From Pempheris klunzingeri (Eukaryota > Chordata > Actinopteri > Acropomatiformes > Pempheridae), in NCBI RefSeq assembly GCF_042242105.1, contig NC_092018.1, forward strand, positions 28,204,167 through 28,268,166: a stretch of DNA of 64,000 nt, in the 5' to 3' direction. The position numbers and the translations under genes are program-made. The notes under the pieces are model-generated. The model saw only the letters and a program-made list of their open reading frames with translations. It ran no database searches and had not been told where the DNA came from. Positions 12,401 to 24,454 of this stretch are shown in pieces (position 1 is the stretch's first letter; each line of letters begins with the position of its first letter).

Positions 12401-15400
12401 AACCCATTCCAAGAGTTTAAATAGTCCGATGTGGTTGTCTGACTTTCACAATAGTTTTAAATACTACTTTGTTTTTTTTAACTTTATTTTTATTAAACAT
12501 AGAAAGACACAATACAGAACAGAACACTCCTTGACAACATCACAGACTATATATGACATATAAAACCCTTTTGGGGCCCAGAAAACTTAATATCAACAAG
12601 TAAATTAATGGAGAGTTAAGACATTACAGCATAGTGAGGGGTTCCCCTCAGTTATAGAGGGATCTTGCTATAGGTAGCCACCTCCTCACAAAGACATCAA
12701 CCCTCAATTGTAATTGAGCAGTTAAGGCCTCCATTTCATACACCTCCCTCAGCTTCTGTTTCCACTGGGCCACTGTAGGTGGCTGTGGATTCATCCAATT
12801 TATTGTCACCATTTTCCTAGCAGTCATCAAGATCTCTGGTGTACACGTCCTCAGGAGTCAGATCTAAAATAAATTGACTTGGGGTGAATAGTAAATCAGT
12901 TCCCATAACTTTATCTATCTCTCTCTTTACCCCCTTCCAAAAAGGAGGCATCATTGGGCAATCCCAAAATATGTGCGAGTGATCGCCAACCATTCCACAT
13001 TTTCATTCCAACAGTTTATTGCAGCTGGGTGTCTATAAACTTGGAAACCACCGAAGGTGTCTTAAAGAACCTTGTCTTCATCTTCCAATCAAACTCCTTC
13101 CACATGTTACTATTAATACCCTTATGACATCCAATGCACATTGTTTCCCATTCTCCATCTCTGATTATAATATTTAACTCCAGCTCCCATTTATTTCTGA
13201 TATAAAAAGTATTGTCTGGTATATCCAGTAACAGATTTCTATATATATGGGAACCATGTTTTTTGTTGGGAAGCTGATTTTTAATTATATTAATAAAATA
13301 TGTCTCTACATTTGTTGGAGCATTTTTAATTATATTCCAATCTTTATGGCTTGTGATGTAGTGTCTAATTTGAAAGTACCGGAACATGTCACTTTGGGGT
13401 AGAGAGAATTTGTCTTGGAGATATGAGAACGGCTGATAAACATTGTACTACTTTGTTTTTACTGTGTGATGCAGGTTTGTGCGGAGGCTTCTGTACTTTT
13501 ATAAGCCCAGTAGTAAGTTGTACGCGGGGCTGGCGTTGGATCACCCAAAGGCCAGACAACTCACCGTGGTCGGCTGTCAGTTTGTAGAGTTCCTCATGGA
13601 CTCTGATGAGGTTAGAAACGTGTGCATGTACACAAAAACACGCACATTCCTTTTTTACTTTGGGTCATTTTCTAACTTGCCTGTCCTGTCGACTCTCTCT
13701 TTCTCTCTCTCTTTCCTTCCCACATTCACCAGGATGGCCAGGGTTACCTTGAGGACCTGGTGAGGGACATGGTGTCATGGCTCTCCTCATCCTCGGGACT
13801 GAAGCCTGAGCGCTGTCTGCAGAGTAACGGCCTGCTCACCACACTTAGCCAACACTACTTCCTCTTCCTGGGGACGCTCTCTGCACACCCACAGGGAGTC
13901 AAACTGCTGGAGAAATGTGGCCTGTTTCAGTGGTGAGTGTAAATTAAAAAAAGTCTTTCATAAATGCTAGTTTGATGCACTGACATATTTTTATGAAGGT
14001 TCTGCCAACAACTCTTTTTCTCCTGCTTTTTGCAGCCTGCTGAATCTGTGCTCTGTGAAGAACCAGGATGCTGTGCTGAAACTCGCTGTATCCACACTGG
14101 ACTACAGCAGGGACGGTCTGGCCAGAGTGATCCTCTCCAAGATCCTCACTGCTGCTACTGATGTAAGACAAGTGCAACAACAAGAGCAATCACACTGCAG
14201 AGCCATTAAATACAGAAGCTCATTACCAGAAAAAATATGTTCCAATGTGTCTTCTTTCTCCCACAATGCCTCTTATCTCACTGAGCAGACGTGCAGGTTG
14301 TATGCCACCAAACACCTCCGTGTGCTGCTGCGTGCGAGCGTGGAGTTCTTCAGTAGCTGGGGCATGGAGCTGCTGGTCACGCAGCTCCACGACCACAGCA
14401 AGGCTGTGTCCATGGAGGCCCTGGACATACTGGACGAGGCCTGTGAGGACAAGGTGGGTTTGTCAGATAAGAATGAATCCTTCCTTCCCCTTACCGAAAA
14501 AGTGTGAATGGACATCGAATGAGATAGTGCTGAAATATGAATGTGTTTTTGTTGGGCCAGTCTGGTGTACAAGCTTAAACTGGTTTGATTTCATGCAGAC
14601 CGTCTGAACCGGCATTTGCCATTATGAGAAGTTCTGGCAAATTAAAAAGTATCAGCTACCTGTGCTGATGGTACTAAATCCAACTTGTATTACATTATTA
14701 ACAAGCAATATGACAAGTGATTAACACTATTATGTTTGTTTAGGCTAGAAATGGAGCCACTAGTGTCTTATCTCATTTACCATATGACACCTGAAAGCTA
14801 AATAAGCAGACAAACTGGAGAAATTAAACTCTGTACAAAGTTTCAGCTGGTAAAATCCTTTTAAAATGACCCAACCAGACACTTTAAGCCTCCAAGGCTA
14901 AAAACAAAGCGGGCGAACCAGCTGCTAACATTGCTGATGGCCTCCTTTGGGCTACTTCCTAGTTCCTTCCTTAAGTTCAACACCATGTTTACTATGTTAA
15001 ACTTTAGAAGAAGAAAAGTTAAGTTGGATGGTTGCTCAGTTGTCCTGATTGTGGTGCTGCCACACTCCCTCTTATGGGCTCCATTGTGTTCCACTGTGGA
15101 GCAGCTGAGTCATGTTTGACACCTCCTGGTGAAATCCGGTATTACCATTCCGGTCAGGTCTTTGGCTTAATATCAAACCAGTTAGAAAATTTGTCCAGCA
15201 GTTGTGTTGTATGTGCACACATAGGCATGTGTTGCCTGACGTGGTATGTTGTTCTGGTTCACAGGCCAACCTCCACGCTCTGATCCAGCTGAAACCAGCT
15301 CTGTCCCACCTGGGAGACAAGGGCCTCCTGCTGCTCCTCAGGTGGGTGTTTACCACCACAGCAGTGCCTACTATACATTTTATAAAGCATGTGATATGTT

Positions 15401-18400
15401 TCAGTGTTTTATGTAGTCCAGCCTCTTGAATAGACTCTTGTTTCTGCTGTTCAGGTTCCTGTCCATTCCTAAAGGTTTCTCCTACCTCAACGAGAGGGGT
15501 TATGTCAGCAAACAGCTGGATAAATGGCAGAAGGTATTATCAGGACATCAGCATATGGCAAAACTTCATCTGGCTGCTATATTATAAAAGGACCACACAC
15601 TGAAAGAGGTTTTTGTTTTACCCTTTGACCTAACTACCTTTTCGCTTGCAGGAATACAACCTTAAGTATGTGGACCTGATAGAGGAGCAGCTCAACGAAG
15701 CACTAACAACCTACCGCAAACCTGTTGACGGAGACAACTACGTCAGACGCAGCAACCAAAGGTGAGAAGCTGGAGTTTATCATCACATAGCAAGCCAAAG
15801 GATTCACCGCAGACTACATATCTCATTTCTCTGGTCTTGTCTCTAGGTTACAAAGACCAAATGTCTATCTCCCTGTGCACTTGTATGGTCAGCTGGTCCA
15901 CGATAAGACGGGCTGTCATCTACTGGAGGCTCAGGTACCTACTCCAGCTTCTTTCTCGGCCGTTCCGCAGCACACTCTGCTCCCTCTTTAATTCCCGACA
16001 TTAATTGCTCTGGGGAGCTCGGGCTTGTGCAGATTTAGCAGCCTGTCTTTCTAATGTCTTTCTTTTTCTGTTTGTCTCCAGAGTGTGGTTCCTGACCTCA
16101 GCTACACGGTTCGCTCCCCGATGCTGGACACCTGGGAGGGCATTAAACAGCTGAAGGCTGCTCTCTGGGCCCTGGTCAGCAACACTATCTATCAATTTAT
16201 GTCACCTCAGTTACTCCATTGCCAAAACATTAGAAGTTACCCAGAGATGGCTCTGATGGTGTCTGTTGTTCTCCTTGCAGGGCAACATTGGCTCTTCAAA
16301 CTGGGGTCTGAATCTCCTCCAGGAGGAGAATGTCATTCCTGACATCCTCGCACTGGCTCAGCACTGTGAGGTGCTGTCAGTACGAGGGTAAGCTCATCAC
16401 TCTCACTCACTCTTCACCTAGTCTTGATGTCCCCATGCATAGTTTTGCAGAAGTTTTGCTCTCTCCTGCAAAAGCACACTGTTCCCAGTAAACATGGTTT
16501 TCAAACTATAAAACATCATGAGACATTTTTTTTTTAATTTCCCCTTGATATCTACATGATATCATTTTGAAATGACAGTTTGTGTAATCTTTTTTACAGT
16601 TAAACAGAACACAATAAATAATGAAAGTATTTTCAGTATTCTTTACTATTTTAGCACCAGCCTCAGTGATGTGGCACCTAGACTCTTTTTTAGACTGAGG
16701 GAACAAACTATTGTGAAATGAGGATTTTGACTTAAGCTGCTCCTCAAAATTTTACAGAAGCTGAATGTTTTATTGTTTTATCTTTAACTTAGCTACATTC
16801 AATTAGAAACAAACATGTCTGGAGCAAAACAAACATGCATGTAGCATGTATTTGTGAAAGTATCTAATTGGTTAGTATTTGTGTGTTTAGTGTGTTTAAC
16901 CGTCCTCTCCCGTCCACAGGACGTGTGTTTATGTGCTGGGTGTGATCTCCAAGACCCGGCAGGGCTGTGAGGTGCTGAAGCAGTATGGCTGGGATGCCGT
17001 CAGACACAGTCGCAGGACGCTGTGGCCTGTCACTCCAGAAGAGGTCGACGCACAGCTGACCTCTGAACTTTCCTCAGTACCGAGCACGCTCAGTCTGAAC
17101 TCCGAATCCACCAGCTCGCGCCACAACAGCGAGAGCGAGTCTCAGCCGAGTGCGTAGGACTTATGTTGTCTATGCTTCGTTGTCGGTGTTTGTCAGAAAA
17201 CCTCTAGTCAGTGTATTTATGATGTTTAATGATGTTAATCAGGTGTTTATTTCTCACTTATGGCAGGTAATAGCCCTTTTATGCTTCCGTTGTGTTTTTA
17301 ATTAATTTCTCGTGCTCGCAGACATGTACATCCTTGATGATGACAAGTGTGACATTCTGGACCAGTCAGACGAGCCGTCTTTCTATCTACACTCCAAACC
17401 AACCAAGGACCGCAGCCCCTTCACAATCCTGGCCTCTACACGCTTCGTTCGCACTCGCTTCCTCAACTCCCTGTCCCTCCCCAGCAAGAAGCTGCGCTCC
17501 ACCAGCGACCCCAAGACCCCATCGGGCTCTCGCACTCCTACTGAACTCAAGACCGGGAGCATGAGGCGGAACCGGACCGTGACAGAGCCCTCTGTCTACA
17601 GCCCAAACCAGGGGGATGTTTTCACCTCTGTGTTTAATGGCAGAGGAATGCCGAAGAGTCCCACGGTCAGCCTGGAAACTTCCTTTGTCGGGACCAGGGG
17701 GGGTTCTGAGGAGCAGCTTGTGGATGGCAGGCTGGCCAGGGGAGGAGGCTCGGGCCTGGGACTCAGTGGCCTGGGGGGACACGGGGCGGTGGAGCACCCC
17801 AGCCGGGAGAGGGAGCAGAGCAGCCGAGAGCGTCTAGCAGGAGACGGTGGCTCCTCATCTGGTGGAGGCAATGTGGGAGGGGGCGGAGGAGGCGGTGGAG
17901 GTACTCAGTTTAAAAGCCGCAGTCAGAGCTTTAACACGGACACCACAACCAGCGGCATCAGCTCCATGAGCTCCAGCCCCTCCAGGGAGACCGTTGGAAA
18001 CCCCGAGCATCCCGAACCTGAACCAGACTCCTCTGACTGTGTGAGCCTCAACACAGTGGTGTCAGCCAAGACTGTCAAAACGCTCTCTTCCCTCACCCCC
18101 CAGGCTCAGACCAACCACTTGTCTACATCCAAGTCCTCCACTGTCTCTCTGGTACCTCCCGGCTCCTCGCACACTCTCCCCCGCCGAGCTCAGTCTCTCA
18201 AGTCTCCTTCAGTAACCACCATCAAGAGTCTGGCTGACTGTAGCTTCATGTACACCAGCCCACGGGACGCGCTGGGCTACGCTACCCTCAAGAGGCTGCA
18301 GCAGCAGAGGATACACCCGTCTTTGTCTCACAGTGAAGCGCTGGCTTCACCAGCCAAAGACGTGCTGTTCACCGACACCATCACTATGAAGACCGGCAGC

Positions 18401-21400
18401 CTGGACTCCAGGTTAACACCGCGCAGGTATGTCAGCGGCTGTGACAGAAACAATACGACAGACGCTGTTGCAACCGAATGCATCTTTTTTTTTTTTGTAT
18501 ACATGAATCAGTTTAGTACTGTCTTCAAACAATATTGCATGAATAGAAAGATACTACAGATATTACTGGGGAGGGTTTTGGTTTCTGTCTACCTTGGTGA
18601 TGACAGGTGTGGGTGTGTTTTCCTGCACCCTCTGCTATGTCTGTCAGGTTATCAGACAGGAGACGCACCTGTCCAGAACCCAGCGTCTTAAGTCCGTACC
18701 GCAGGCTGTCCAGAACACTTGTACCGCGGTGGGTGGACCTACCCAGTGTCCTCCTTAGTAGAGATGTAGCTTCTAGCGCCGGCGCAGACACATTTATCCC
18801 TGCTGCTTGTACTTTAGTAGCAACGACCGCTTTATGCCAACAGTTGCTTTGCCATTGCTTTGACTCCTGTAGCCCCGTAGTGTGAGCACGTCCCATGTAG
18901 ATTGGTCAGTTGCTGGTTGTTCCCTCCTCTTGGAGCTATAACCCAGGCAGACATGTGGCAATGCTGTTTATTCTGGTATAGATAGATCTATAGATAGATT
19001 TAAGAGTTTTAGATGATAAAGATGCACACAAGCTCTTAACCTCTTATTAAACTCGCTCATTCACATTCACGGTGAAATATTTTACTCTTAATAGTTAATT
19101 GATAACAACTTCAACTTCCGTGTGATGGGATAACCGTCTAGGGGCTGCGTTTATTTAAATTAGAATTTACCTGTGAATTAATTTCTCATCTATTGACGGC
19201 TTGGCCAGAAATAGTGAAAAATCATCACAGAGTCCAAGGTGACACACTGAAATAGTTTGTTTGGATTAATTAATTATTTAGTCTTCAAAATCATATTTAA
19301 AAAAATGCCCATCACAAGTTTGTAGAGGCCAAGCTGAAGTTTTAAATTGTTTGTCAAAAGCCCAAAGCTATTTGATTTATAGAAGACGGAGAACATTTTT
19401 TTTTCCAATTTTCTGATGATTTACTTGAAATAATACAAATTTGTTAGTGTGCAATATTGAAAATATATCAAATTTTAGATCGTACTAAGCAGCTCCGATC
19501 CTTTTTTTTCTCCGTCATGAATTATTGTTGACCTTTCTAATGAAATTCTACCTACATTTAAACTCTTAAATTGTTTTATTCTGCGCGAAGCCTCAGATTA
19601 CTGAATCTTGGGTGCTAAAGTGCAGTTTAAAGCTCGTCCCGTAGGTGCGTGAGACATTCCTTTAAGACGGTGATATCATACTTAGGATCGACAACGTGCC
19701 CTCTGCTGTGAGTTTACCTGTAGCTGCTGCCCTGATAGCTCGCTGCAGTGTGTCGGGCGTTAGAGCCCACTGTGACCCCATCCTTCTTCTCGCTCTCTGT
19801 TCACTAAGTCTGTGTCTCTGTGCTTTTATCCAATATGTTTTTCACTTGCTCCTTGCGTTCCTTTTCTGTCCCAGTCTCTCCCCCCGGATCCTCTCACGCA
19901 CCTCTCCTCTTGCCCTCCCTAGGTTCCTAAAGGCACTGAGCTTCGCCTCTCTGGATAAAGAGGAACTACTAAGTCCTATCAACCAAAGCACCCTGCAACG
20001 CTGCTCTTCAGTGCGCTCAATGGTCTCTAGCGCCACCTACGGGTGTAATGACGACTACATCGGCCTGGCACTGCCCATGGACATCAACGACATGTTCCAC
20101 ATCAGAGACTCGGCCTACTTTCAGCAGAGGATCAGCCCGCCGTCCGAAGAGCGGAAACGCTTCCTCTTCGGCGACGGAGATGGTAAATGCAGCTTTTTTT
20201 TTTTTTTTTTGTCTGATAAAATGATGAAGGGCCGAGGTGTTTGTGCTTAACACGTTTTTTCCCCTGTAGGTGATCGCCCTGCCATCCCAGTACTGAAGCA
20301 ACAGTTCAGTATCTCTGAGCTGATCGTGTGTCGAGGTGACAGCCAGAACCACACGGTGGGCTCAGACGAGACGGGACTGCAGGATCACGCTGACGAAAAC
20401 TGTTTGTACTGCGTAGGAGCCATCGTCCTGGGATACCCCACGCAGCCTCAGATCAACAGCACACACCCTCGGACAGGTGAGCCGACACACATTCAGACGC
20501 TCACACTCATACGCCGTGCAGAATTTAACAAAGGATCTTCTCTCTGCCAGACTACGTGGACTTCCCGTCTTGGGGAGGGCAAAGCGGCCATCGTCTGGAG
20601 GTGATGCCTCAGTCCAAGTTCTCCGGGGTGTCGGGGTGCAGCGACGCCGCTGTGTCACAAGGCTCAATCTGTAGCACGCCCACACCTGGTGACGTCGTCA
20701 TAGGTAAGACCACGGATAACCACAACCTGCTGCGACGTTTCAAGACTTTCTCAGGAGTTCATGTTTTACACACACAAAAACATGAAAAGGTGAACGCATT
20801 AAGGAGCCCGTGACTCTCCTCGGCCACATAAAGTGCTTGACAAAATGTATTTTGTTTTCAAAATGTGTTGACACCCATCTGACAAGAATAAACCGCTGTG
20901 ATGGGAAAGAACATGGAGATGAAATAAGGAAACAAGCGTGTATGTTTGGTGGTGCAGCTTTATGTTTACTGTAACTGTTATTGAATATTCGTGTGTCACT
21001 TAGGTGGCAAGCAGATATCAGAAGACGGCCCCGCCTCCCGAGTCTTGCTGAGGAAGGAGGTGCTCCGCCTCATCATCAACCTCAGCTCCTCCGTAGGAAC
21101 CAAAGGCCACGAAACAGGACTACTGACGTAACGCTCTTCTTTTTTCTACTCATATTTTTCATGAGCTGCACGTTCAGTCGTAGAACAATAGAATTTCTTT
21201 TATTAAATCTCACCTTTCCCTGCAGGATAAAGGAGAAGTTTCCCTACGCGTTTGACGACATCTGCCTGTACTCTGAGGTTTCTCACCTCTTAGCCCACTG
21301 TATGTTCCGCCTGACCTCAAGACGTTTCATACAGGAACTCTTCCAGGACGTGCAATTCATGCCAGTAAGACATCACACCACCTGCTCTGCCACTGTTTCT

Positions 21401-21533
21401 GAAACACTACATCTTTGAGCTTAATACCCCATTGCTCTTTCCTCTTTTTCAGATGTATGAAGAAGCAGAGGCAATCCTGACGAAGCCACCAATACCTGTC
21501 GAAGAGGATGTTGACCCTCCTGCAGAATCCTGA
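2865..21533 (+). CDS. rictor: RICTOR, rapamycin-insensitive scaffold subunit of mTORC2 (complete, 37 coding exons)
   Basis: Exons: 2865-2913, 3039-3086, 4685-4782, 7048-7112, 7421-7552, 7795-7858, 8475-8601, 8750-8919, 9302-9369, 9879-9946, 10049-10131, 10230-10317, 10484-10574, 10681-10747, 10904-10984, 11101-11201, 11338-11503, 12153-12254, 12342-12388, 13475-13610, 13733-13932, 14036-14162, 14289-14453, 15265-15341, 15455-15533, 15652-15761, 15847-15934, 16082-16174, 16281-16387, 16920-17149, 17322-18426, 19923-20182, 20270-20476, 20551-20703, 21004-21127, 21226-21364, 21453-21533. They sum to 5196 bp (1731 aa; human 1708) with consistent phases. Rictor binds mTOR, mSIN1 and mLST8 and directs AKT Ser473 phosphorylation. 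Conserved landmarks are the N-terminus GRNDSGEENVPLDLTRE, the helical-repeat core (GVSNMRKLGHLNNF, DTEEAL, HYFLFLGTLS), LSLNSESTSSRHNSESES, SQSFNTDTTTSGISSMSSSP and the C-terminal FIQELFQDVQF. The S6K site context RTVTEPS (Thr1130; human Thr1135) is kept. A TAG near the end of exon 30 is intronic: the donor is gtgcgt at 17150. Confidence 0.98.
6025..6047. repeat. short (GT)n microsatellite
   Basis: GT dinucleotide run in rictor intron 3 (4783-7047). I see nothing else in this 2.3 kb intron beyond short A/T runs. Confidence 0.9.
8602..8749 (+). other. Non-canonical GC-AG intron (rictor intron 7)
   Basis: Exon 7 must end ...GAG CTA G to join the next exon as ELALKNPEVV, which matches the human ELALQNPEVV context. 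The intron then begins gcgagt rather than gt and ends in ctgtag. AG|GC with an otherwise strong 5' site is the usual form of U2-type GC-AG introns. No GT donor that keeps the frame is close by. Confidence 0.85.
8921..8951. repeat. (AC)n repeat starting at a splice donor
   Basis: Rictor exon 8 ends at 8919. The intron starts gtacacacac and runs directly into an interrupted (AC)n tract. Confidence 0.9.
9371..9437. repeat. (TG)n plus G21 homopolymer at rictor intron 9 donor
   Basis: Exon 9 ends at 9369. The donor gtgagtgtgtg merges into a TG tract (to 9415) followed by 21 consecutive G residues (9417-9437). It is a likely site of length polymorphism and of non-B DNA. Confidence 0.95.
11655..12027. 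repeat. Palindromic interspersed repeat in rictor intron 17
   Basis: An 18-bp perfect inverted repeat, GTTTAGCTTAGCACAAAC, lies at 11655-11672, with its reverse complement at 12010-12027. Imperfect matching continues inward, with GGGAAA-type and cagctt/gctagc blocks on both arms. The TTAGCTTAGCACAAA signature resembles a high-copy repeat that I recall from many teleost genomes. The termini are not defined here. Confidence 0.6.
12462..13460 (-). mobile_element. L1-like LINE insertion, 5'-truncated, with 15-bp target-site duplication
   Basis: Rictor intron 19 carries about 970 bp of LINE in antisense orientation. Minus-strand fragments include IYRNLLLDIPDNTFYIRNKW, MWKEFDWKMKTRFFKTPSVV, a degenerate HSHIFWDCP zinc-knuckle-like block and a final FVRRWLPIARSLYN, all typical of the C-terminal end of L1/Tx1-type ORF2. 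The coding sequence is interrupted. The insertion is flanked by the same 15 bases, TACTACTTTGTTTTT, at 12462-12476 and 13446-13460. The poly(A) tail appears as T's next to the left copy. Confidence 0.9.
14454..15264 (+). other. rictor intron 23, no feature recognised
   Basis: This 811-bp intron has no open frame that fits the gene and no repeat that I can name. Confidence 0.5.
18648..18728 (+). other. rictor: Candidate 81-bp cassette exon of rictor
   Basis: In the intron between exons 31 and 32 a segment is bounded by tctgtcag and by a gt donor (gtgggt). It is open in the required frame: the flanking exons meet in phase 2, and this segment starts and ends in phase 2, adding 27 residues. It would read LSDRRRTCPEPSVLSP followed by YRRLSRTLVPR, inserted between LTPR and FLKAL. 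The added stretch is basic, with RRxS/T contexts. Human RICTOR has, as I recall, an annotated isoform 24 residues longer, possibly from the equivalent exon. Confidence 0.6.
18729..19922 (+). other. rest of rictor intron 31, no gene seen
   Basis: AT-rich sequence with short homopolymers. A polypyrimidine stretch and cctag acceptor at 19922 lead into exon 32. Confidence 0.5.
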
Positions 21534-23235
21534 TCACCCACCCCACCCCCCCGTGTTCCCTGCACAGCCCCGGGCCTGCCACCCTACAAACATGAAAAAA
21601 AAAAAACGACTGAGAGAATATAAAATATGGCTAAAAGGATGGGGAGGTGTCTGGCATGTTTCTGTTGCTAAAAACAGATCAGGATAGCCAAGGAAGAGGA
21701 GGGAGGTGGTCATCGCTCACCTTACTGCTAGCAAATACAAGCTGGAAAGGACATCGGTATCTGTAAACAAAATTTAACCCGACACGCCTAATGCTGTTTC
21801 AGACTCTTTTTTTTTTTTTTAACAGGAAAAAGGGGGAGCAGTTTAACCAAATACTGTTTTCAGATGGTTTGGCAATCTTAAGCAACACTCAATAATACAT
21901 CAACATAATGCTTAAGGCTTACGGACAAGCTGGATCATAAAGACAAAGACTCACAATGTGTTTAAAAAGAAAAAAAAAATGGAAAAAAAAAATTCTCTCA
22001 ACATTTTATCTCTTTCCAGAGGTGGTGTTTTTCTGTAATGAAATGAATAAGGCATGTTGTTGTGTCTACCCAGTGATTCCTGGGACCCCGCGTTCTTTTA
22101 TCCTTACGAAACTAAAACACTACACAAAAGGGTCCTGCTGTTTTTAAAACGTATCTGGAGCCTTCCTGGTTCATATCCCACCCCGACCTGCATTCTGTTC
22201 TAGCCAGATGCGCGCTTTTGCTTCTCTCGCCTCACCACTCCCTACAACCTGTAGCCTCTCATCAGCACAGACAGCCAATCCCTTTTCTATTTCTTGTATC
22301 TCAGACAATCAAAAACATCACTAGTATTGTATTTTCTAACACACTATATATGCCACCCTTACACAGTACATGAAGAGAATAGCATGTGATTTAATGCTAG
22401 TTTATGCCATTCTTTACTTGCTTAGGACCTTTTAATGTTTTTCTTCAGCCATCGCATTATTAGCAAGCTTCCCAGGGAGGCTGGGGTGATCTGTGGAAAG
22501 ATGCTCGGTTGTACAAGTTATCTGAGGAATGATTCTTCTCAGATTTAGTACCAAACTCTGCTCATAGACGTTTCGGAGAACCTGCACCAGCCCCAGCAGC
22601 TACCCAGCCCTATGCCTTCTTACCTCTGTGCTTCACTCCCTCTGCATGTGCAACAAGCATGGCAAAGTTGTAACGTCACCTTAACGTGTTTCTTGCTTGT
22701 AAAACTTTTTGACAAAAAAGGAAAAAAAAGAATAGGTTGCCATTACATGCTGCCATTACATTGTAGGACTATAATTCCCTGTTTCCACAATGCAATATCA
22801 CTGTCTGTCATTGGCTGAAATGGAGGAGGGGAGGGTGCGATGACTAAAGGATTTGTAAAAGGTTTCCAGGGAAACGGGGGATCTCTGTTTCCATTGGCTT
22901 GTTTTTGCTATAATGCTGCTACACAAATGGACTCATAGAGAGATGATTCATAGATCAGCTGAGTGATGTCAGATCCGATCTATTTATTATATGTCTGTAC
23001 CATAGAGTGAGCTCAACCAGAGAAGAAAAAAGTTATTTATATTTTTTCCTCAAGACTGTATTATAATTTAAAAAGATTTTTTTTTCTTTTTTTTTTTTTT
23101 TTTCTTTTTTTGCCTGAATCGTGGTTTCCCTTGTATAATGTGTACAGTATGTTTTTGGGGGCATTGATGACCTAAAGAAACATACAATCCTATCAAAGGG
23201 ATGCATTGTTAATAAAACAAAATTTGAAATACCCA
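21534..23235 (+). terminator. rictor 3' UTR and poly(A) signal
   Basis: About 1.7 kb of non-coding sequence with A-rich and T-rich tracts, including a T-rich run at about 23078-23111, ends in AATAAA at 23211-23216. No other gene is visible. Confidence 0.75.
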
Positions 23236-24454
23236 AAATGTTTGCACTCTTTTTATTTCTTTTTTTATTTGTAACTTAAATCTGAGTTCACTCGTACACT
23301 TGGCATTGATCTCAATGTCCCGTCTGAAACCATTTAAGACAATTAGGACACTGACATGTTTGTTAGGTCAGGATGTTGAATGGGTATCAGCATTAGATGT
23401 AGAAATGATCATTATTGGATATTCCCTCTATATACTATTTCTAAATGTAGATGCATAACCTGTAATTGTTTTCCCATAAGCGCTGCTACCTAACAACAGG
23501 AAAACAACTAGTAGCAGCCATGTTTAATGAACCCCTTGACACTATCTTCGACACTAAAGGCTGTGCATGGTGGTGATAATATAGAACAGGATGCTCCCAA
23601 ACTCAAAACTCCTGCCTGGCTTCATCTGTTCATCTTCTTCGTGAGATGGCCTAAAAATATATTTGATGGCTCTACACAGACCAACCTGCTGCGTCTCAGA
23701 TGAATAATAATGAATAATTTTTTACAAATAAAAATCGCTGCACTAGAGTGTCCACCGTTCATCTGACGTAAAGGCAATAAGAGGTGGTACAAATAAAAAA
23801 ACACACACTAAAATCTGCATAACTCATTTAATCTCAACTTTTAGTCCAACCTCCTCCAGTCTGATCTAGAGTGCAGAAGTTCTTTTTCTTATACAATAAA
23901 CGTGAAAAATGACAAAGCCAAATGTTTAAACACATTTAATATTTCTTTTTCACCGATTGCACATTTTACAGCAATGCCACCATTCTGCTATTGAAGAAAC
24001 TATAACATGTTGGAGTGTGTTCCATTAAATTAAATTACTCTACAAACAGTGCTAATGTGAAGTATCACACATACAAAATAATTACATTCAGTAAAAAAAA
24101 AAAAAAAAGGTGGTCCTGTCAAATAATTCACAAGTGAACAGCAGATCTTGCCTAGTTTCAGTGCTTGTGAAGACACACGTGTAGTTTTCCGCATGTTGAG
24201 TCGAGGGTCGACTGTCATTGCGATCGTCCACTCCTACATTGCACAGAAATATTGCACAACTGTGTGCTGCTCTCTTCTGCCCCACTGGTCCATTTCTGAT
24301 TGAGGTACATAGTTGAGTTAATGATTTCCACACGGACACAAATACACGACTCCTTGTCTTGTTTGTGATCTCTGTCCTTTTCTGTGTCCATCCTTGTTCA
24401 GTTTATCACAGAGGTATTTACTCGTCAGAGCTTTAACAGTTTTGTTGTTGGTGC
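23236..24454 (-). other. rictor-npc1l1 convergent intergenic region and npc1l1 3' UTR
   Basis: Rictor and npc1l1 converge here. No coding exon is seen. For npc1l1, a minus-strand ATTAAA (TTTAAT on the plus strand, about 23935) is the best poly(A) signal I can find, but it is weakly supported. Confidence 0.4.

Noticed and set aside
17150-17159. Apparent premature TAG in rictor exon 30
   Set aside because: A donor gtgcgt at 17150 removes it and joins in frame to exon 31 as ...ESQPNMYILDDD.
17387-17871. Long minus-strand frames opposite rictor exon 31
   Set aside because: Shadow frames of a GC-rich coding exon, with no splice signals or homology.
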